Shown: in pieces, positions 51,520 through 60,947 of the stretch
Layout of the letters: the number at the start of each line of letters is the position of its first letter
Position numbering within the stretch: position 1 is the first letter of the stretch
NCBI GenBank assembly: GCA_029865385.1
Contig: JAOUGX010000003.1
Coordinates: 1 to 64,000, forward strand
Direction of reading: 5' to 3'
DNA: 64,000 nt
Source of the DNA: Gammaproteobacteria bacterium
GTDB taxonomy: Bacteria > Pseudomonadota > Gammaproteobacteria > Steroidobacterales > Woeseiaceae
The notes under the pieces: model-generated
The model's input: the letters and a program-made list of their open reading frames with translations, nothing else
What the model was told of the DNA's origin: nothing
Databases searched by the model: none
Made by a program: the position numbers and the translations under genes

Positions 51520-52103
51520 TCTGCTTCGTCCTGTTGTGCCATGAGCGTCAATCGAAGGTCGATGCGGCCTTCGTTGTCTGCGCCCTCTTCGCCACCCCCT
51601 TCGACACCGGTGCGCACAAACGTCTCACTGGCCGATCCGCGCAGCGAAGCGAATTCGCGCGTGCCTGCACTGAGAACGCCTGCCCGTGCCTGGCCTGGTG
51701 CAGGACTTGGCTCCATAGACAGGTAAACCGTTCCTCTTGCCGGGAGATGGACGACCCATTGCACGAAAGCATTGCCCGATGCCTCAGAACGTGCAATCCG
51801 GCTCCCGACACCGATAACCGTATCGTCACTATTGCGGATCTTGAAGAGCTCGGTTTTGAATCCGCCGAAGAGCGCTGATTCGGGCCAAGCCAGTCCTGCC
51901 GGAACGCGCATGCTGGCGACAGGGTCGCCGGACATGATTCGATCACCCGGCAAGCTGACGCTGAAGACCTCGAAATTTCCGCCGTTGGTCTGTACCGATA
52001 TCTGCGAGGGCACGCGGTGCAGGTCGACGACCGGCACGAAATAGAGCAAAGCCCCGGTCCCGAAGAACCCGAGAACAGACCCGACAATGAACGTCCTGAA
52101 CAA
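51516..52103 (-). CDS. Membrane-anchored protein, first of a paralogous pair
   Basis: The 195-residue product begins with a hydrophobic anchor (FIVGSVLGFFGTGALLYFVPVV). The periplasmic part resembles that of the next gene (VIGVGSRIA, VHLPARGTVYLSM). The Gly/Glu-rich segment TGVEGGGEEGADNEG near the C-terminus is flexible. Function unknown. A divergent promoter region of about 200 bp separates it from the sulfotransferase-like gene. Confidence 0.75.
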   Translation of the reverse strand: MFRTFIVGSVLGFFGTGALLYFVPVVDLHRVPSQISVQTNGGNFEVFSVSLPGDRIMSGDPVASMRVPAGLAWPESALFGGFKTELFKIRNSDDTVIGVGSRIARSEASGNAFVQWVVHLPARGTVYLSMEPSPAPGQARAGVLSAGTREFASLRGSASETFVRTGVEGGGEEGADNEGRIDLRLTLMAQQDEAE

Positions 52104-52310
52104 AAGCGCACCTTGGAGCTAAAGGTCAAAAGTGAAGTAACAGTCCTCAGAATTCTAATTGGAAAGCAGGAAACCCTCACGCCGCGCGCCACGAAGTGTG
52201 ACATGGTGCACAATTCGACGCTGGATCGGCGGTTTCCGATCACGAAGCAATTGGTTTGGCCGCCCGTTAGCCACGCTATAGAATGAATATGACTCTACCG
52301 GAGGCGCCTT

Positions 52311-53042
52311 TTGCAAGCTATATGTTTGTGGTCCGGTCCGCGCAATGTTTCGACGGCATTGATGTACAGTTTCGCGCAACGTAGCGACACGCGGGTCGTT
52401 GACGAACCACTGTACGGTCATTACCTGAAAGCAAGCGGTGCCGCACATCCGGGTCGCGATGATGTGATCGCTGCGATGAACTGCGACGGAAATTCGGCGA
52501 TTCGCGAGCTGCTGCAGCCCGCAGTTGCGCCAGACCGGCCACTGCTATTCATGAAGCACATGGCGCACCACCTGACCGGAATCAACCTGGACTTTATGGA
52601 CCGGACTCAGAATATATTTCTCGTGCGCGACCCGCGCGAAATGCTGCCATCCCTGACGATTCAGCTGCCGAACGCGACGCTGGCGGATACCGGTCTTGCG
52701 GTACAGTCGGCTCTGTTCGAAATGTTGCAGAAGCATGGCAGCCAGCCTGCAGTAATCGACTCTCGTCAGCTGCTGCTCGATCCGCAACGTGTCCTGACTG
52801 AGTTGTGCCACCACCTTGAAATTCCCTTCGAATCAAAGATGCTGAGTTGGCCCAAGGGGCCGATTCCGGAGGATGGCATCTGGGCAAAACATTGGTACCA
52901 CGCGGTTCACAATAGCACCGGGTTCTCTCGGTACCGTCCGAAAAATAACTTTCCTCCGGCACTTGAAGGGCTGTTGCAAGAGTGCAAACCGCATTACGAC
53001 ATGCTTTTCAGCCACGCGATTCGAGCCACCACAGGAGACTGA
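52311..53042 (+). CDS. Sulfotransferase-like P-loop protein
   Basis: The start is a TTG preceded by a strong CGGAGG seven bases away; no ATG is available in frame near the N-terminus. The 243-residue protein has the PAPS-binding start LWSGPRNVSTALMYSFAQR and a second motif NIFLVRDPREMLPSL, both typical of sulfotransferases. The segment FRYRPKNNFPP-like end differs from known subfamilies. It overlaps functionally, with the stop one base before the next start, with a class IV aminotransferase. That pairing recurs in bacteria, and the substrate is not known. Confidence 0.82.
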   Translation: MQAICLWSGPRNVSTALMYSFAQRSDTRVVDEPLYGHYLKASGAAHPGRDDVIAAMNCDGNSAIRELLQPAVAPDRPLLFMKHMAHHLTGINLDFMDRTQNIFLVRDPREMLPSLTIQLPNATLADTGLAVQSALFEMLQKHGSQPAVIDSRQLLLDPQRVLTELCHHLEIPFESKMLSWPKGPIPEDGIWAKHWYHAVHNSTGFSRYRPKNNFPPALEGLLQECKPHYDMLFSHAIRATTGD

Positions 53043-53043
53043 T

Positions 53044-53946
53044 GTGCAGATCCCGGACCCACGAAACAAGGACATCGTCGTTTTCGTAAACGGAAAACTG
53101 CTGCCACGATCCGAAGCGCGAGTTTCGGTTTTCGACAGCGTGGTGCAGGGCGGCGACGCCGTATGGGAGGGTCTGCGAGTCTACAACGGCAGAATCGCGG
53201 CTTTCGCGGATCATTTGTTGAGACTGCAACATTCGGCGAAAGCGCTGGCCTTTGCAGCAGTACCGGCATCGGACGAAATCCGTAAAGCCGTTTTTGCGAC
53301 TCTGGAAGCCAATGGCATGACGGATCAGTCGCACATTCGTCTCACATTGACCCGTGGAGAAAAAATTACCTCGGGAATGAACCCAAGACTCAATCAGGCG
53401 GGATGTTCGCTCATCGTACTCGCCGAATGGAAACCACCGGTGTATGCGGACAGCGGCATCGAGGTGATTACTTCTTCGGTTCGACGGAATACGCCGCAGT
53501 GCCTGGATTCGAAGATCCATCACAATAATCTCCTGAACAACATACTTGCAGCCATCGAAGCCAATGTCGCCGGTGCCGACAGCGCAGTGATGCTCGACGT
53601 GCATGGATATATTTCCGAGACCAACGACACCAACATCTTTATCGTTCGTGACGGCAAGCTGTTAACACCGTTTGCGGATAGCTGCCTGCCCGGGCTGACG
53701 CGACAGATGATCCTCGACATCGCAGCGGACAATCAAATCCCGGCACGGGAAAAGAACCTGTCGCTTACGGAGCTCTATACGGCGGAGGAGGTATTTACCA
53801 GCGGCACCATGGGAGAATTGACGCCAATTCTGAAAGCAGACGGTAGAATCATTGGCGATGGTCGATGCGGTCCGGTTACGAAGCGTTTCCAGCAGTTGCA
53901 CCGGGAGTTCGCATTTGAGCACGGCGAAGCGCTGCCGTTCTGTTAG
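53044..53946 (+). CDS. Class IV aminotransferase (branched-chain type)
   Basis: The start is the GTG at 53044, one base after the preceding stop, with ACAGGAGAC upstream; this gives 300 residues. It is a fold-type IV PLP enzyme: VFVNGKLLPRSEARVSVFD near the N-terminus, the PLP Lys in LDSKIHHNNLLNN, GYISETNDTNIFIV and the phosphate loop FTSGTMGELTPI. Homology is to branched-chain aminotransferase, D-alanine aminotransferase and aminodeoxychorismate lyase; which reaction applies cannot be settled here. Coupling to the sulfotransferase-like gene suggests a shared pathway. Confidence 0.9.
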   Translation: MQIPDPRNKDIVVFVNGKLLPRSEARVSVFDSVVQGGDAVWEGLRVYNGRIAAFADHLLRLQHSAKALAFAAVPASDEIRKAVFATLEANGMTDQSHIRLTLTRGEKITSGMNPRLNQAGCSLIVLAEWKPPVYADSGIEVITSSVRRNTPQCLDSKIHHNNLLNNILAAIEANVAGADSAVMLDVHGYISETNDTNIFIVRDGKLLTPFADSCLPGLTRQMILDIAADNQIPAREKNLSLTELYTAEEVFTSGTMGELTPILKADGRIIGDGRCGPVTKRFQQLHREFAFEHGEALPFC

Positions 53947-53966
53947 GCATCCCCGAAGAAGCTGTT

Positions 53967-55529
53967 TCAATCCCGGCTGAAATACGCCGCCAGGTATTCG
54001 TCCAGACTCAAGCTGTCGCCTTTTTCGATGGCTCTCTGCCGTTGCAATGATTCGCTGGCTTCTTGTTCCATGTGCTTCAGTCGATCCTGTTGCATCGGTT
54101 CCACGGCAGCAAAATATTCCTTATGGCCTTTTGCTGCCTGCAACGCAAAATCGAAAAAGCCGGTGCCCGCCAGATTCAGCTCCTCGAGTAAGCGCGCCGA
54201 CGGCGTCGAATCCGGATCCTCCAGCAACCCGGACTGGACATCGACAGCGTCGCGATAATCGCTGCCGCCATTGCCTCGATCGATAAGCTCGGCGACGTTG
54301 TGCACAGCGCGCACGATCTCGCTCCCCCAATCCCGCAATGACACCGGCTCGCCACCGCGCATGAGGCGAAAATCCGGATCACGGCCATTCTTTGCCGTTT
54401 GCGTGTGGTTTCGTGCCGCCTCTTCGCTTGCCTGGTCGTCCAGCGGCGGACTTTCCTGCAACAAACAATAAATGACGAATGCCTCGACGAATCGCATGGC
54501 GTTCTGATTGATGCCGGCCGGGTCGAACGGGTTGATATCCAACGAACGGATCTCTACGTATTCGACGCCACCGCGTCGTAATGCGGCGGTCGGCCGCTCG
54601 CCCGAATTGGCGACGCGTTTCGGGCGGATCGGACTGTAGTATTCGTTTTCGATCTGTAACTGATTGACACTCAGTTGCACATACTCTCCGCCCGCCTTAA
54701 CGCCAAACTTCTCGAAAGCAGGTTCCGGCGTGTGAATTGCACGAGTCAGGTCGTCAATGTATTCATCGATGTGGTTCAGTGAAATATTGATTTTAGCCTG
54801 CGTCCTGTTGCTGTATCCCAGGTCGCTCATACGCAGGGACGTCGCAAAAGGCTGGTAAAGAGTATCGCCATTGAGCAAAGGCATTTTCGGACCGTTTTCG
54901 CCTGCGAAAGACCTGCAAAGCGCCGGCGACGCGCCGAATAAATACAATATCAGCCATCCGAATCGCCGAAAATTTCTCACAAGTCCGAAGTACGCTTCCG
55001 ACCGCAGAAACTCCATACTTCCACTGAATGCTTCAATATCTTTAAATACGGGCCAAAACGCATCCGGCAAGGAATAATTGAAATGCACGCCGGCAATCGT
55101 TTGCATGCTACGGCCATACCTAAGCCCCAGGCCGTTACGATAGATTGTCTTCATCCGGCCTACGTTCGAGCTGCCATACCTGGCAAGTGGAATATCGTCA
55201 TCCGCACCGATGCGACAAGGCATGCTGGATACCCATAACAGTTCGTCCCCCAGCCCCGCATAGCTGAACTGGTGTATGTCGCAGAGAAATCGCAGCGTCT
55301 CCCACGTATTGCTGAACGCCGGTGTAACGAATTCCAGCAGCGCTTCGGAAAAATCAGTGGTGATGTAACGATTGGTCAATGCCGAGCCGAAAGCCGGCGG
55401 ATGAGGTTTACCGGATAAATGCCCTGTTGCGGTTACGCGCAAGCTTTCTTTCTCGACACCTTTGCGGCCCCCTACAAGCGGATTGATCGACGATTCGGCG
55501 GCCAGACGATTTATTCTTCTGTCAAACAT
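53967..55529 (-). CDS. gshA: Glutamate-cysteine ligase
   Basis: The 520-residue protein matches the gammaproteobacterial type: GGRKGVEKESLRV at the N-terminus, TDFSEALLEFVTP, GVHFNYSLP in the active site, and VEYVEIRSLDINPFDPAG with its binding residues. It catalyses the first step of glutathione synthesis from glutamate and cysteine. It is monocistronic, with a good promoter upstream. It converges with the aminotransferase gene. Confidence 0.96.
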   Translation of the reverse strand: MFDRRINRLAAESSINPLVGGRKGVEKESLRVTATGHLSGKPHPPAFGSALTNRYITTDFSEALLEFVTPAFSNTWETLRFLCDIHQFSYAGLGDELLWVSSMPCRIGADDDIPLARYGSSNVGRMKTIYRNGLGLRYGRSMQTIAGVHFNYSLPDAFWPVFKDIEAFSGSMEFLRSEAYFGLVRNFRRFGWLILYLFGASPALCRSFAGENGPKMPLLNGDTLYQPFATSLRMSDLGYSNRTQAKINISLNHIDEYIDDLTRAIHTPEPAFEKFGVKAGGEYVQLSVNQLQIENEYYSPIRPKRVANSGERPTAALRRGGVEYVEIRSLDINPFDPAGINQNAMRFVEAFVIYCLLQESPPLDDQASEEAARNHTQTAKNGRDPDFRLMRGGEPVSLRDWGSEIVRAVHNVAELIDRGNGGSDYRDAVDVQSGLLEDPDSTPSARLLEELNLAGTGFFDFALQAAKGHKEYFAAVEPMQQDRLKHMEQEASESLQRQRAIEKGDSLSLDEYLAAYFSRD

Positions 55530-55586
55530 CAGCTACTCGGAAAATCAGCGCACGCGGAATGCGGCATTTTCGGCCGGATAGTCCGG

Positions 55587-55615
55587 ACTATACAGGCGAC
55601 CCCGAATCGTGCCAA
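55587..55615 (-). promoter_or_regulatory. Sigma-70 promoter of gshA
   Basis: On the minus strand TTGGCA (55615-55610) and TATAGT (55592-55587) have exactly 17 bp between them. Transcription would start near 55580, about 50 bases before the gshA start at 55529. Confidence 0.62.
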
Positions 55616-55733
55616 CGAAAAAATCTTTTCTATGACAATGACTTGAGAACTGAATGACGTTGCCCCCCACTGTTTCGCTGATTGCTGCCCGGATCGTTTA
55701 TCATGTCAGGCAGAGTGCGCGGCGATGGTAACC

Positions 55734-56132
55734 ATGAACCGAGTCATCCGGAACAATGCAGGGAAGCACGCAGTTGGCACAGCAATGCTGTGCAGCTTGC
55801 TGCTGCTCAGTCATCCGGCTGAAGCTTTCCGTTGCGGCAGCCGCATCATCAGGGACGGCATGCATGAAGGCCAGGTCATTGCACTTTGCGGAGATCCGAT
55901 CGCAATTCGTCAGCTCGGCCTCGTCTTGCGAAGCTACAGCCCGCGAGTTTATTCGCTCGGAGGCCTTAGTGGCACTTATTACCGCCACGGCTATTACAAC
56001 GAGGTAGTCGCAACCGAGTTCGTTTACAACTTCGGGCCGCGCAAGCTGATTCGCATCCTTCGCTTCGAAGGCGGGTATCTGGTTGATATCAAGACCGCCG
56101 GTTACGGATACCTGGAAAAGGACGATCAGTGA
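55734..56132 (+). CDS. DUF2845 family secreted protein
   Basis: The 132-residue product has a signal peptide (GTAMLCSLLLLSHPAEA, cleavage before FRCG). The mature start FRCGSRIIRDGMHEGQVIALCGDP is the DUF2845 signature, with two conserved cysteines that could pair. These small periplasmic proteins have no known function. I start at the Met of MNRVIRNN; an in-frame start three codons upstream is possible. It stands alone. Confidence 0.85.
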   Translation: MNRVIRNNAGKHAVGTAMLCSLLLLSHPAEAFRCGSRIIRDGMHEGQVIALCGDPIAIRQLGLVLRSYSPRVYSLGGLSGTYYRHGYYNEVVATEFVYNFGPRKLIRILRFEGGYLVDIKTAGYGYLEKDDQ

Positions 56133-56219
56133 TTGCCAACTGATTCACAATATCGTTGTCGCTGACATAATATGATGGCGCAAACCTGAGCACCGTCAGG
56201 TCAGCGGAGATCCTTAGGA

Positions 56220-56621
56220 ATGGGTGAATTCAAATCACGTCGGGTGACCGATCGACACAGCGGGCCCGCAACGCTGATCAGTGAGTCGTGCAAGATCACC
56301 GGTACCCTCGCCGGTAGTGGCAATTTCATGGTCAGCGGTGAAATTGAAGGTGACTGCAACGTCGACGGAACGCTTACTCTTTCCAGTAACGGCCGATGGA
56401 AAGGCACTATCCGGGCCCGGACTGTAATCATTGCCGGAACCATTGAAGGTGACATCGAGGCATCGGGTAACGTTGAAATTACGGACTCGGCGAGGATAAC
56501 CGGCACAGTCGCCGGGGAAGCCATTGCTGTGGCCGAAGGCGCAGTGGTTCAGGGCGTAATGAAAACGACCGGTCGATCGGAGCCGGTAGAGTTTGTCGAA
56601 AAACGCAAGAGTGACGAGTAG
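56220..56621 (+). CDS. Bactofilin
   Basis: The 133-residue protein has the bactofilin (DUF583) right-handed beta-helix: repeats of about 17 residues from SESCKITGTLAGSGNF through GEIEGDCNVDGTLTL, GTIRARTVIIAGTIEGDI and ARITGTVAGEAI. A positively charged N-terminal tail and an acidic C-terminal tail flank it. Bactofilins polymerise without nucleotide into filaments that place envelope proteins. Partners are not evident; the convergent neighbour is a receiver-domain protein. Confidence 0.92.
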   Translation: MGEFKSRRVTDRHSGPATLISESCKITGTLAGSGNFMVSGEIEGDCNVDGTLTLSSNGRWKGTIRARTVIIAGTIEGDIEASGNVEITDSARITGTVAGEAIAVAEGAVVQGVMKTTGRSEPVEFVEKRKSDE

Positions 56622-56629
56622 GCGGCGAC

Positions 56630-58006
56630 TCACCGATCCCGGACAGAGTCCGCGACCAGCGATACCAGCACACGATTGTTGACTGCCGATATCTTGTTCC
56701 AACTCCCGGCGCTCAACCCTGCCAGCGAAGCCGGATAGGGTAATGCCGGTTCCGCATTACCCAGTGAGGCAATCTCGAAGCGGATTCTTCCCTGTGTTTG
56801 CGCCCAGGATACGTTTACGAAGTTGGCAAATGCCACAGACTGCCTCAGTCCCAGTTGGGCAGACTCACTGGGTCCAAACCCGATGGAATCGCACTGATCG
56901 GCGGCGAAGCCCTCCGGTGGCAGAGTGTATTCATCGGGTCCGATTGCAATCATGCAAAAATCGCCCACATGGGTCTCTACTCTCACAAGGCCCGAGAATC
57001 CAATTTCCAAGAGACGTGCGGACATGTCTTCAAACAGCGCCAGCCGCTTGTCGCCCAGTGGTATCTCGTCAAAGCCGTACGGTGCCGCCTGATTTACACC
57101 CCACTCGATTGAGGCCAGCGCCACGGAGTATGCCGAGCCCAGAGAATTGCGATACTCATCAATTCTTTTTTGTATTTCCGACGCGCCCGCTGCGTTACTG
57201 TTGTTCTCCTGTGCGATTGCATTGCGCAACATCGCGTTCTCTTGCTGGACGTCTTGCCAGCTCTGCTCGCGAATCCAGTACAACGATGCAAACACAAAGA
57301 CCAGGGCAGAGAGAATTGCTATCGCGATTTTCAGTCGTGCGGGAATATCGTCACCGGGTTCCTCGTCGATCTCTTCAGGAATCGTGTCGGTATCGGGAGC
57401 GGGGCGAATTTCGTCGGCAACTCGCGATGCAATGACCTCATAACTGTCGAGCAAATCCCTGCGCAAAACGGCTCGTTGCTGGTCGAACAAATCCTGGATC
57501 AGCGTTCTGAGATCTTTGTCGAGCCTTTCTATGCCCGGGTACTCACCCGAATTCGCAGTGGCGGTGTCTGAATCGACTGCCACGTTCCTTCTTTCGGCTT
57601 CGTCACCTATAACACGAAGCGAGCGAAGCACCTTCGATACCTCGACAGGCTCTACCTGCTTTGGCAGGACACCGACGGCGCCGAGCGCTCGGGCCTGCCC
57701 GACGTAGAGCTCTCCCTCCTGGGACGTATACATCATGATGGGTATGGTGGCGGTGTCGGGATTGCTCTTGATAGCCGTAACGGCTTCGAACCCGTCCATA
57801 CCCGGCATCAGGTGATCCATGAACACGACGTCCGGACGATGTTCCGTCAGGTATTCGAGCGCGGCCTCTGCAGATTCGGCTGTATCGACGTCCAGGTCGT
57901 GAGACTCGAGCAGGCGCTTGAGTACAACCCTTGCGGATTTCGAATCATCGACAATCAGTGCCGTTTTGCGCAATCGAGGTTCCCCGGAAGGGTGGCAAGC
58001 GGACAA
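56630..58006 (-). CDS. Receiver-domain protein with transmembrane and periplasmic module
   Basis: Residues about 14-130 form a CheY-like receiver: ALIVDDSKSAR (acidic pair), VVFMDHLMPGMDG (phosphorylated Asp) and VLPKQ (Lys). A linker of about 90 residues leads to one membrane helix (KIAIAILSALVFVFASLYWI, near 225-245), a coiled-coil stretch (QQENAMLRNAIAQENN) and a C-terminal domain of about 180 residues. If the receiver is cytoplasmic, that domain lies in the periplasm and is not a recognised output. The order receiver then membrane then sensor-like part is unusual. The start may be the TTG at LRKTALIV. Confidence 0.82.
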   Translation of the reverse strand: MSACHPSGEPRLRKTALIVDDSKSARVVLKRLLESHDLDVDTAESAEAALEYLTEHRPDVVFMDHLMPGMDGFEAVTAIKSNPDTATIPIMMYTSQEGELYVGQARALGAVGVLPKQVEPVEVSKVLRSLRVIGDEAERRNVAVDSDTATANSGEYPGIERLDKDLRTLIQDLFDQQRAVLRRDLLDSYEVIASRVADEIRPAPDTDTIPEEIDEEPGDDIPARLKIAIAILSALVFVFASLYWIREQSWQDVQQENAMLRNAIAQENNSNAAGASEIQKRIDEYRNSLGSAYSVALASIEWGVNQAAPYGFDEIPLGDKRLALFEDMSARLLEIGFSGLVRVETHVGDFCMIAIGPDEYTLPPEGFAADQCDSIGFGPSESAQLGLRQSVAFANFVNVSWAQTQGRIRFEIASLGNAEPALPYPASLAGLSAGSWNKISAVNNRVLVSLVADSVRDR

Positions 58007-58320
58007 TTTCGTCCTTATACCGCCATTATGTCACGGTGCAAACAACGATTATGAGACCTGCGTCTACCGAGCGGTATCCGCTAAGTACATGTTTAGTGGG
58101 ACTAATCTTGCCTGTGCCGAGCTGTTGCGGCAATTCAGGCGGCTGTGGCAGGAAATGGCCTTCGATGGACATTAGGCAGAGTGCTAAACTTTGCCGGTAT
58201 ATACGTTGTCGGTGCAAAGAAGCCGGCTTCTTCGGCCGAACGTCAGGCAATTGCTACAAGAACTATGACAGCTGTTGGCGTGCATGGAATTGACCATGCC
58301 AATCAGAGTCTTAAAAATAA
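58007..58320. other. Divergent intergenic region
   Basis: These 314 bp separate the receiver-domain gene (leftward) from the GGDEF-EAL gene (rightward). Short frames occur on both strands but none has a domain or a good ribosome binding site. It presumably holds the two promoters; I cannot point to a convincing pair of hexamers. Confidence 0.4.
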
Positions 58321-60768
58321 ATGCACCGCACCAGGCCACCCAGATACGTAGTTCTATCCGCGGCACTTGCTGTCGTAGTAATCGCATCCCTGTCGACCGT
58401 CTTCTACGTTCAGTATCGCGGACTCGCCAACAGTATCGTCAGTTTAGGCGTGGACCAACACGAGGCCAGCGTACTGGCCGAGTTTGAATCCCGGGCCGCA
58501 AGATACGTCGACCAGTTGGCCGAGCAGATCGCAATGACTGACGAGGCACCCGACGCGCTCCTTCCATCGATAATGGCCAGCGAACGCTCGGTCGAAAACA
58601 AGTTGGTTGCACTGCGCATGGAAAAGCTTGGTGACTCATCTGCACAGATCGGAATCATACCCGCCGATTTGACTGAGAGTGCGACGAACTGGCGGCCAAA
58701 TCAACTATACGTTTCGCGGGCTGTCGTCCGTGATGGGCAGCCGGTCGGCAGGCTGACCGCGGCATTCGAATTGCGCAATGTGCGCAATGCGATGGACACA
58801 TACCGCGCTGAACTCGTCTCCACGGAGCAACGCCAGACACAGTTAGGTTATTCATGGGTCGTTATTAGCATACTGGCCATGCTGCTTCTTTGTATCGGTA
58901 CGATCTGGCTGCTGGTTCGGTCCCATCATCGACGCATCCGCCAGCTGCAGACCCAAGTTCGGAAACTGACTGAATCGGATTTCGGTGAGCCCATTCCAAT
59001 TACAGCAAACGATCCGCTTGGAGAACTCGCCGCATTCTTCAATACGATGCGCGACAAGCTGCAGGAAACCACGATATCCGCAAACTACGTGGATAGTGTT
59101 CTCGCGAATATGAACGAGGCCATAATCATCACTTCGGCTGATGGGCTGATCAAACGTATCAACAAGGCAACGTCGAAATTGCTCGGATATACCGAGGATG
59201 AACTTATCGGCATGAGCATCGACAAGATCGTGGACAATCGGAAGAGCGGTCGCCTCGAATCGTCCCCGCGGTCGAATACTCCTCGTGAAACGCTACTCGT
59301 TTCTAACGCCGGTAAATCGATTCCCGTCTCTTATACCAGCGCCGCTATGGACAGCGGCAACGGTAAGGCTGCCGATATCATTTATGCCGCACAAAACATT
59401 ACCGAGCGAAGGAAAGCAGAGCAGCGAATCCGATACCTGGCACGAATCGATGCACTCACCAAAGTGCCGAACCGAATGCAGTTCCAGCACCTCTTGCAGA
59501 GAGCCATCGCACGCGCAACCCGCTCAAAAAATGCACTTGCATTGCTTTATATCGACATCGATCACTTTAAGGAGATTAACGACACTTTCGGACACCTTGC
59601 CGGCGACGCGACGCTGGAAACCGTCGCGGCACGTCTGAACAAGGCGCTACCGCCAGAGTCGGTCATAGGCAGACTTGCCGGTGACGAGTTTGCTGTGATT
59701 GTCGACCGCCTAGAGTCGGGCACAGATATGAAAACCGGCGTTGACAGTCTGGCCAGGAAATTGCTGGACCGGCTGGCCGACCCGTTCTTCGTCCAGGGTC
59801 ACGAGGTGTTCATGACGGCAAGCATGGGAATAGCATTCTTTCCGGTGGACGCTCCTAACGTAATTGATCTGATTCGCAACGCGGATGCTGCGCTTTATCA
59901 TGCGAAAAGAAGTGGCGGGAATATTTTCTCGCATTATGCGCCGGAAATGAATGAGGCTGCCGTTGAACGACTTATGACCAAGAGCAAGCTTAAGCGCGCC
60001 TTCGAACGAAATGAACTCCTGGTGCATTATCAGCCCAAGTACAACATCGAGACCGGCGAGGTAATTGGTGCGGAGGCATTGGTTCGCTGGGAATTACCCG
60101 AGCGAGGCATAATTTTGCCGGCCGACTTCATTCCGATCGCAGAAGAAACGAACCTGATCATAGAAATCGGAGAGTGGGTTCTGGATCGGGTTTGTGAAGA
60201 CTTCCGATACTGGAGTCAGTCCGTTTCATCGCCCGGACGCGTATCGGTGAATTTGTCATTGAAGCAGCTGAAGCAGCCGAACTTCATCAATCGCATCAGT
60301 TCAATTCTGCGAAGTTACGAGCTGTCACCAACATCGCTGGAGCTCGAAATTACCGAGACGACGCTGATGGAGAATCCAGAACGCACAATTAAATTGCTCG
60401 ACCAACTCTATGCGCTGGGTCTGCACATGGCCATCGACGACTTCGGTACTGGCTACTCTTCGCTTAGCGCACTACAACAGTTTCCGATAAATACACTGAA
60501 AATCGATCAGTCTTTCGTCAAGAATATTGCGGTCAATGCCGACGATGCGACAATTGTCGGCACAATCATCCACATGGGGAAAAGTCTGAATATGGACGTA
60601 GTGGCGGAAGGCGTCGAAACAGAGGAGCAGTTGAATTTCCTGCAGACACTGCAATGCACGTATGTTCAAGGCCTGTTGTTCGGCGACCCCATGAGCTCCG
60701 ACAGTTATCTTGAGCTGCTCCTTTCTCAAGCCGATGGAACGGATACGCATCGGGCACTGTTCGCTTGA
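58321..60768 (+). CDS. Membrane GGDEF-EAL protein (cyclic-di-GMP enzyme) with HAMP and PAS
   Basis: The 815-residue protein has a membrane helix (about 10-30), a periplasmic sensor region of about 140 residues, a second helix (VVISILAMLLLCIGTIWLLV near 180), a HAMP segment, a PAS domain (about 255-370, SVLANMNEAIIITSADG), a GGDEF domain and an EAL domain. The diguanylate cyclase signature reads RLAGDEF, with Ala for the first Gly, a variant often still active. The EAL domain is complete: EALVRW, EITETTLM, DDFGTGYSSL and AEGVET. It can therefore probably hydrolyse cyclic-di-GMP, and perhaps also make it. Confidence 0.94.
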   Translation: MHRTRPPRYVVLSAALAVVVIASLSTVFYVQYRGLANSIVSLGVDQHEASVLAEFESRAARYVDQLAEQIAMTDEAPDALLPSIMASERSVENKLVALRMEKLGDSSAQIGIIPADLTESATNWRPNQLYVSRAVVRDGQPVGRLTAAFELRNVRNAMDTYRAELVSTEQRQTQLGYSWVVISILAMLLLCIGTIWLLVRSHHRRIRQLQTQVRKLTESDFGEPIPITANDPLGELAAFFNTMRDKLQETTISANYVDSVLANMNEAIIITSADGLIKRINKATSKLLGYTEDELIGMSIDKIVDNRKSGRLESSPRSNTPRETLLVSNAGKSIPVSYTSAAMDSGNGKAADIIYAAQNITERRKAEQRIRYLARIDALTKVPNRMQFQHLLQRAIARATRSKNALALLYIDIDHFKEINDTFGHLAGDATLETVAARLNKALPPESVIGRLAGDEFAVIVDRLESGTDMKTGVDSLARKLLDRLADPFFVQGHEVFMTASMGIAFFPVDAPNVIDLIRNADAALYHAKRSGGNIFSHYAPEMNEAAVERLMTKSKLKRAFERNELLVHYQPKYNIETGEVIGAEALVRWELPERGIILPADFIPIAEETNLIIEIGEWVLDRVCEDFRYWSQSVSSPGRVSVNLSLKQLKQPNFINRISSILRSYELSPTSLELEITETTLMENPERTIKLLDQLYALGLHMAIDDFGTGYSSLSALQQFPINTLKIDQSFVKNIAVNADDATIVGTIIHMGKSLNMDVVAEGVETEEQLNFLQTLQCTYVQGLLFGDPMSSDSYLELLLSQADGTDTHRALFA

Positions 60769-60947
60769 TTGTAAGCATTAACGGTCAATTGAAGCAGCAG
60801 CCACAGGATCAATAACACATTGATTTAAAAGATAAAACGTTAATGACTTCACAGTCACAGCATGTCGTGATTTAATAACCCGGCAATTATTTCAATCGAT
60901 GTTTGCCGGCTCAAATCGTAGCAAGCGCCCAGACAAAAGACAGGACC

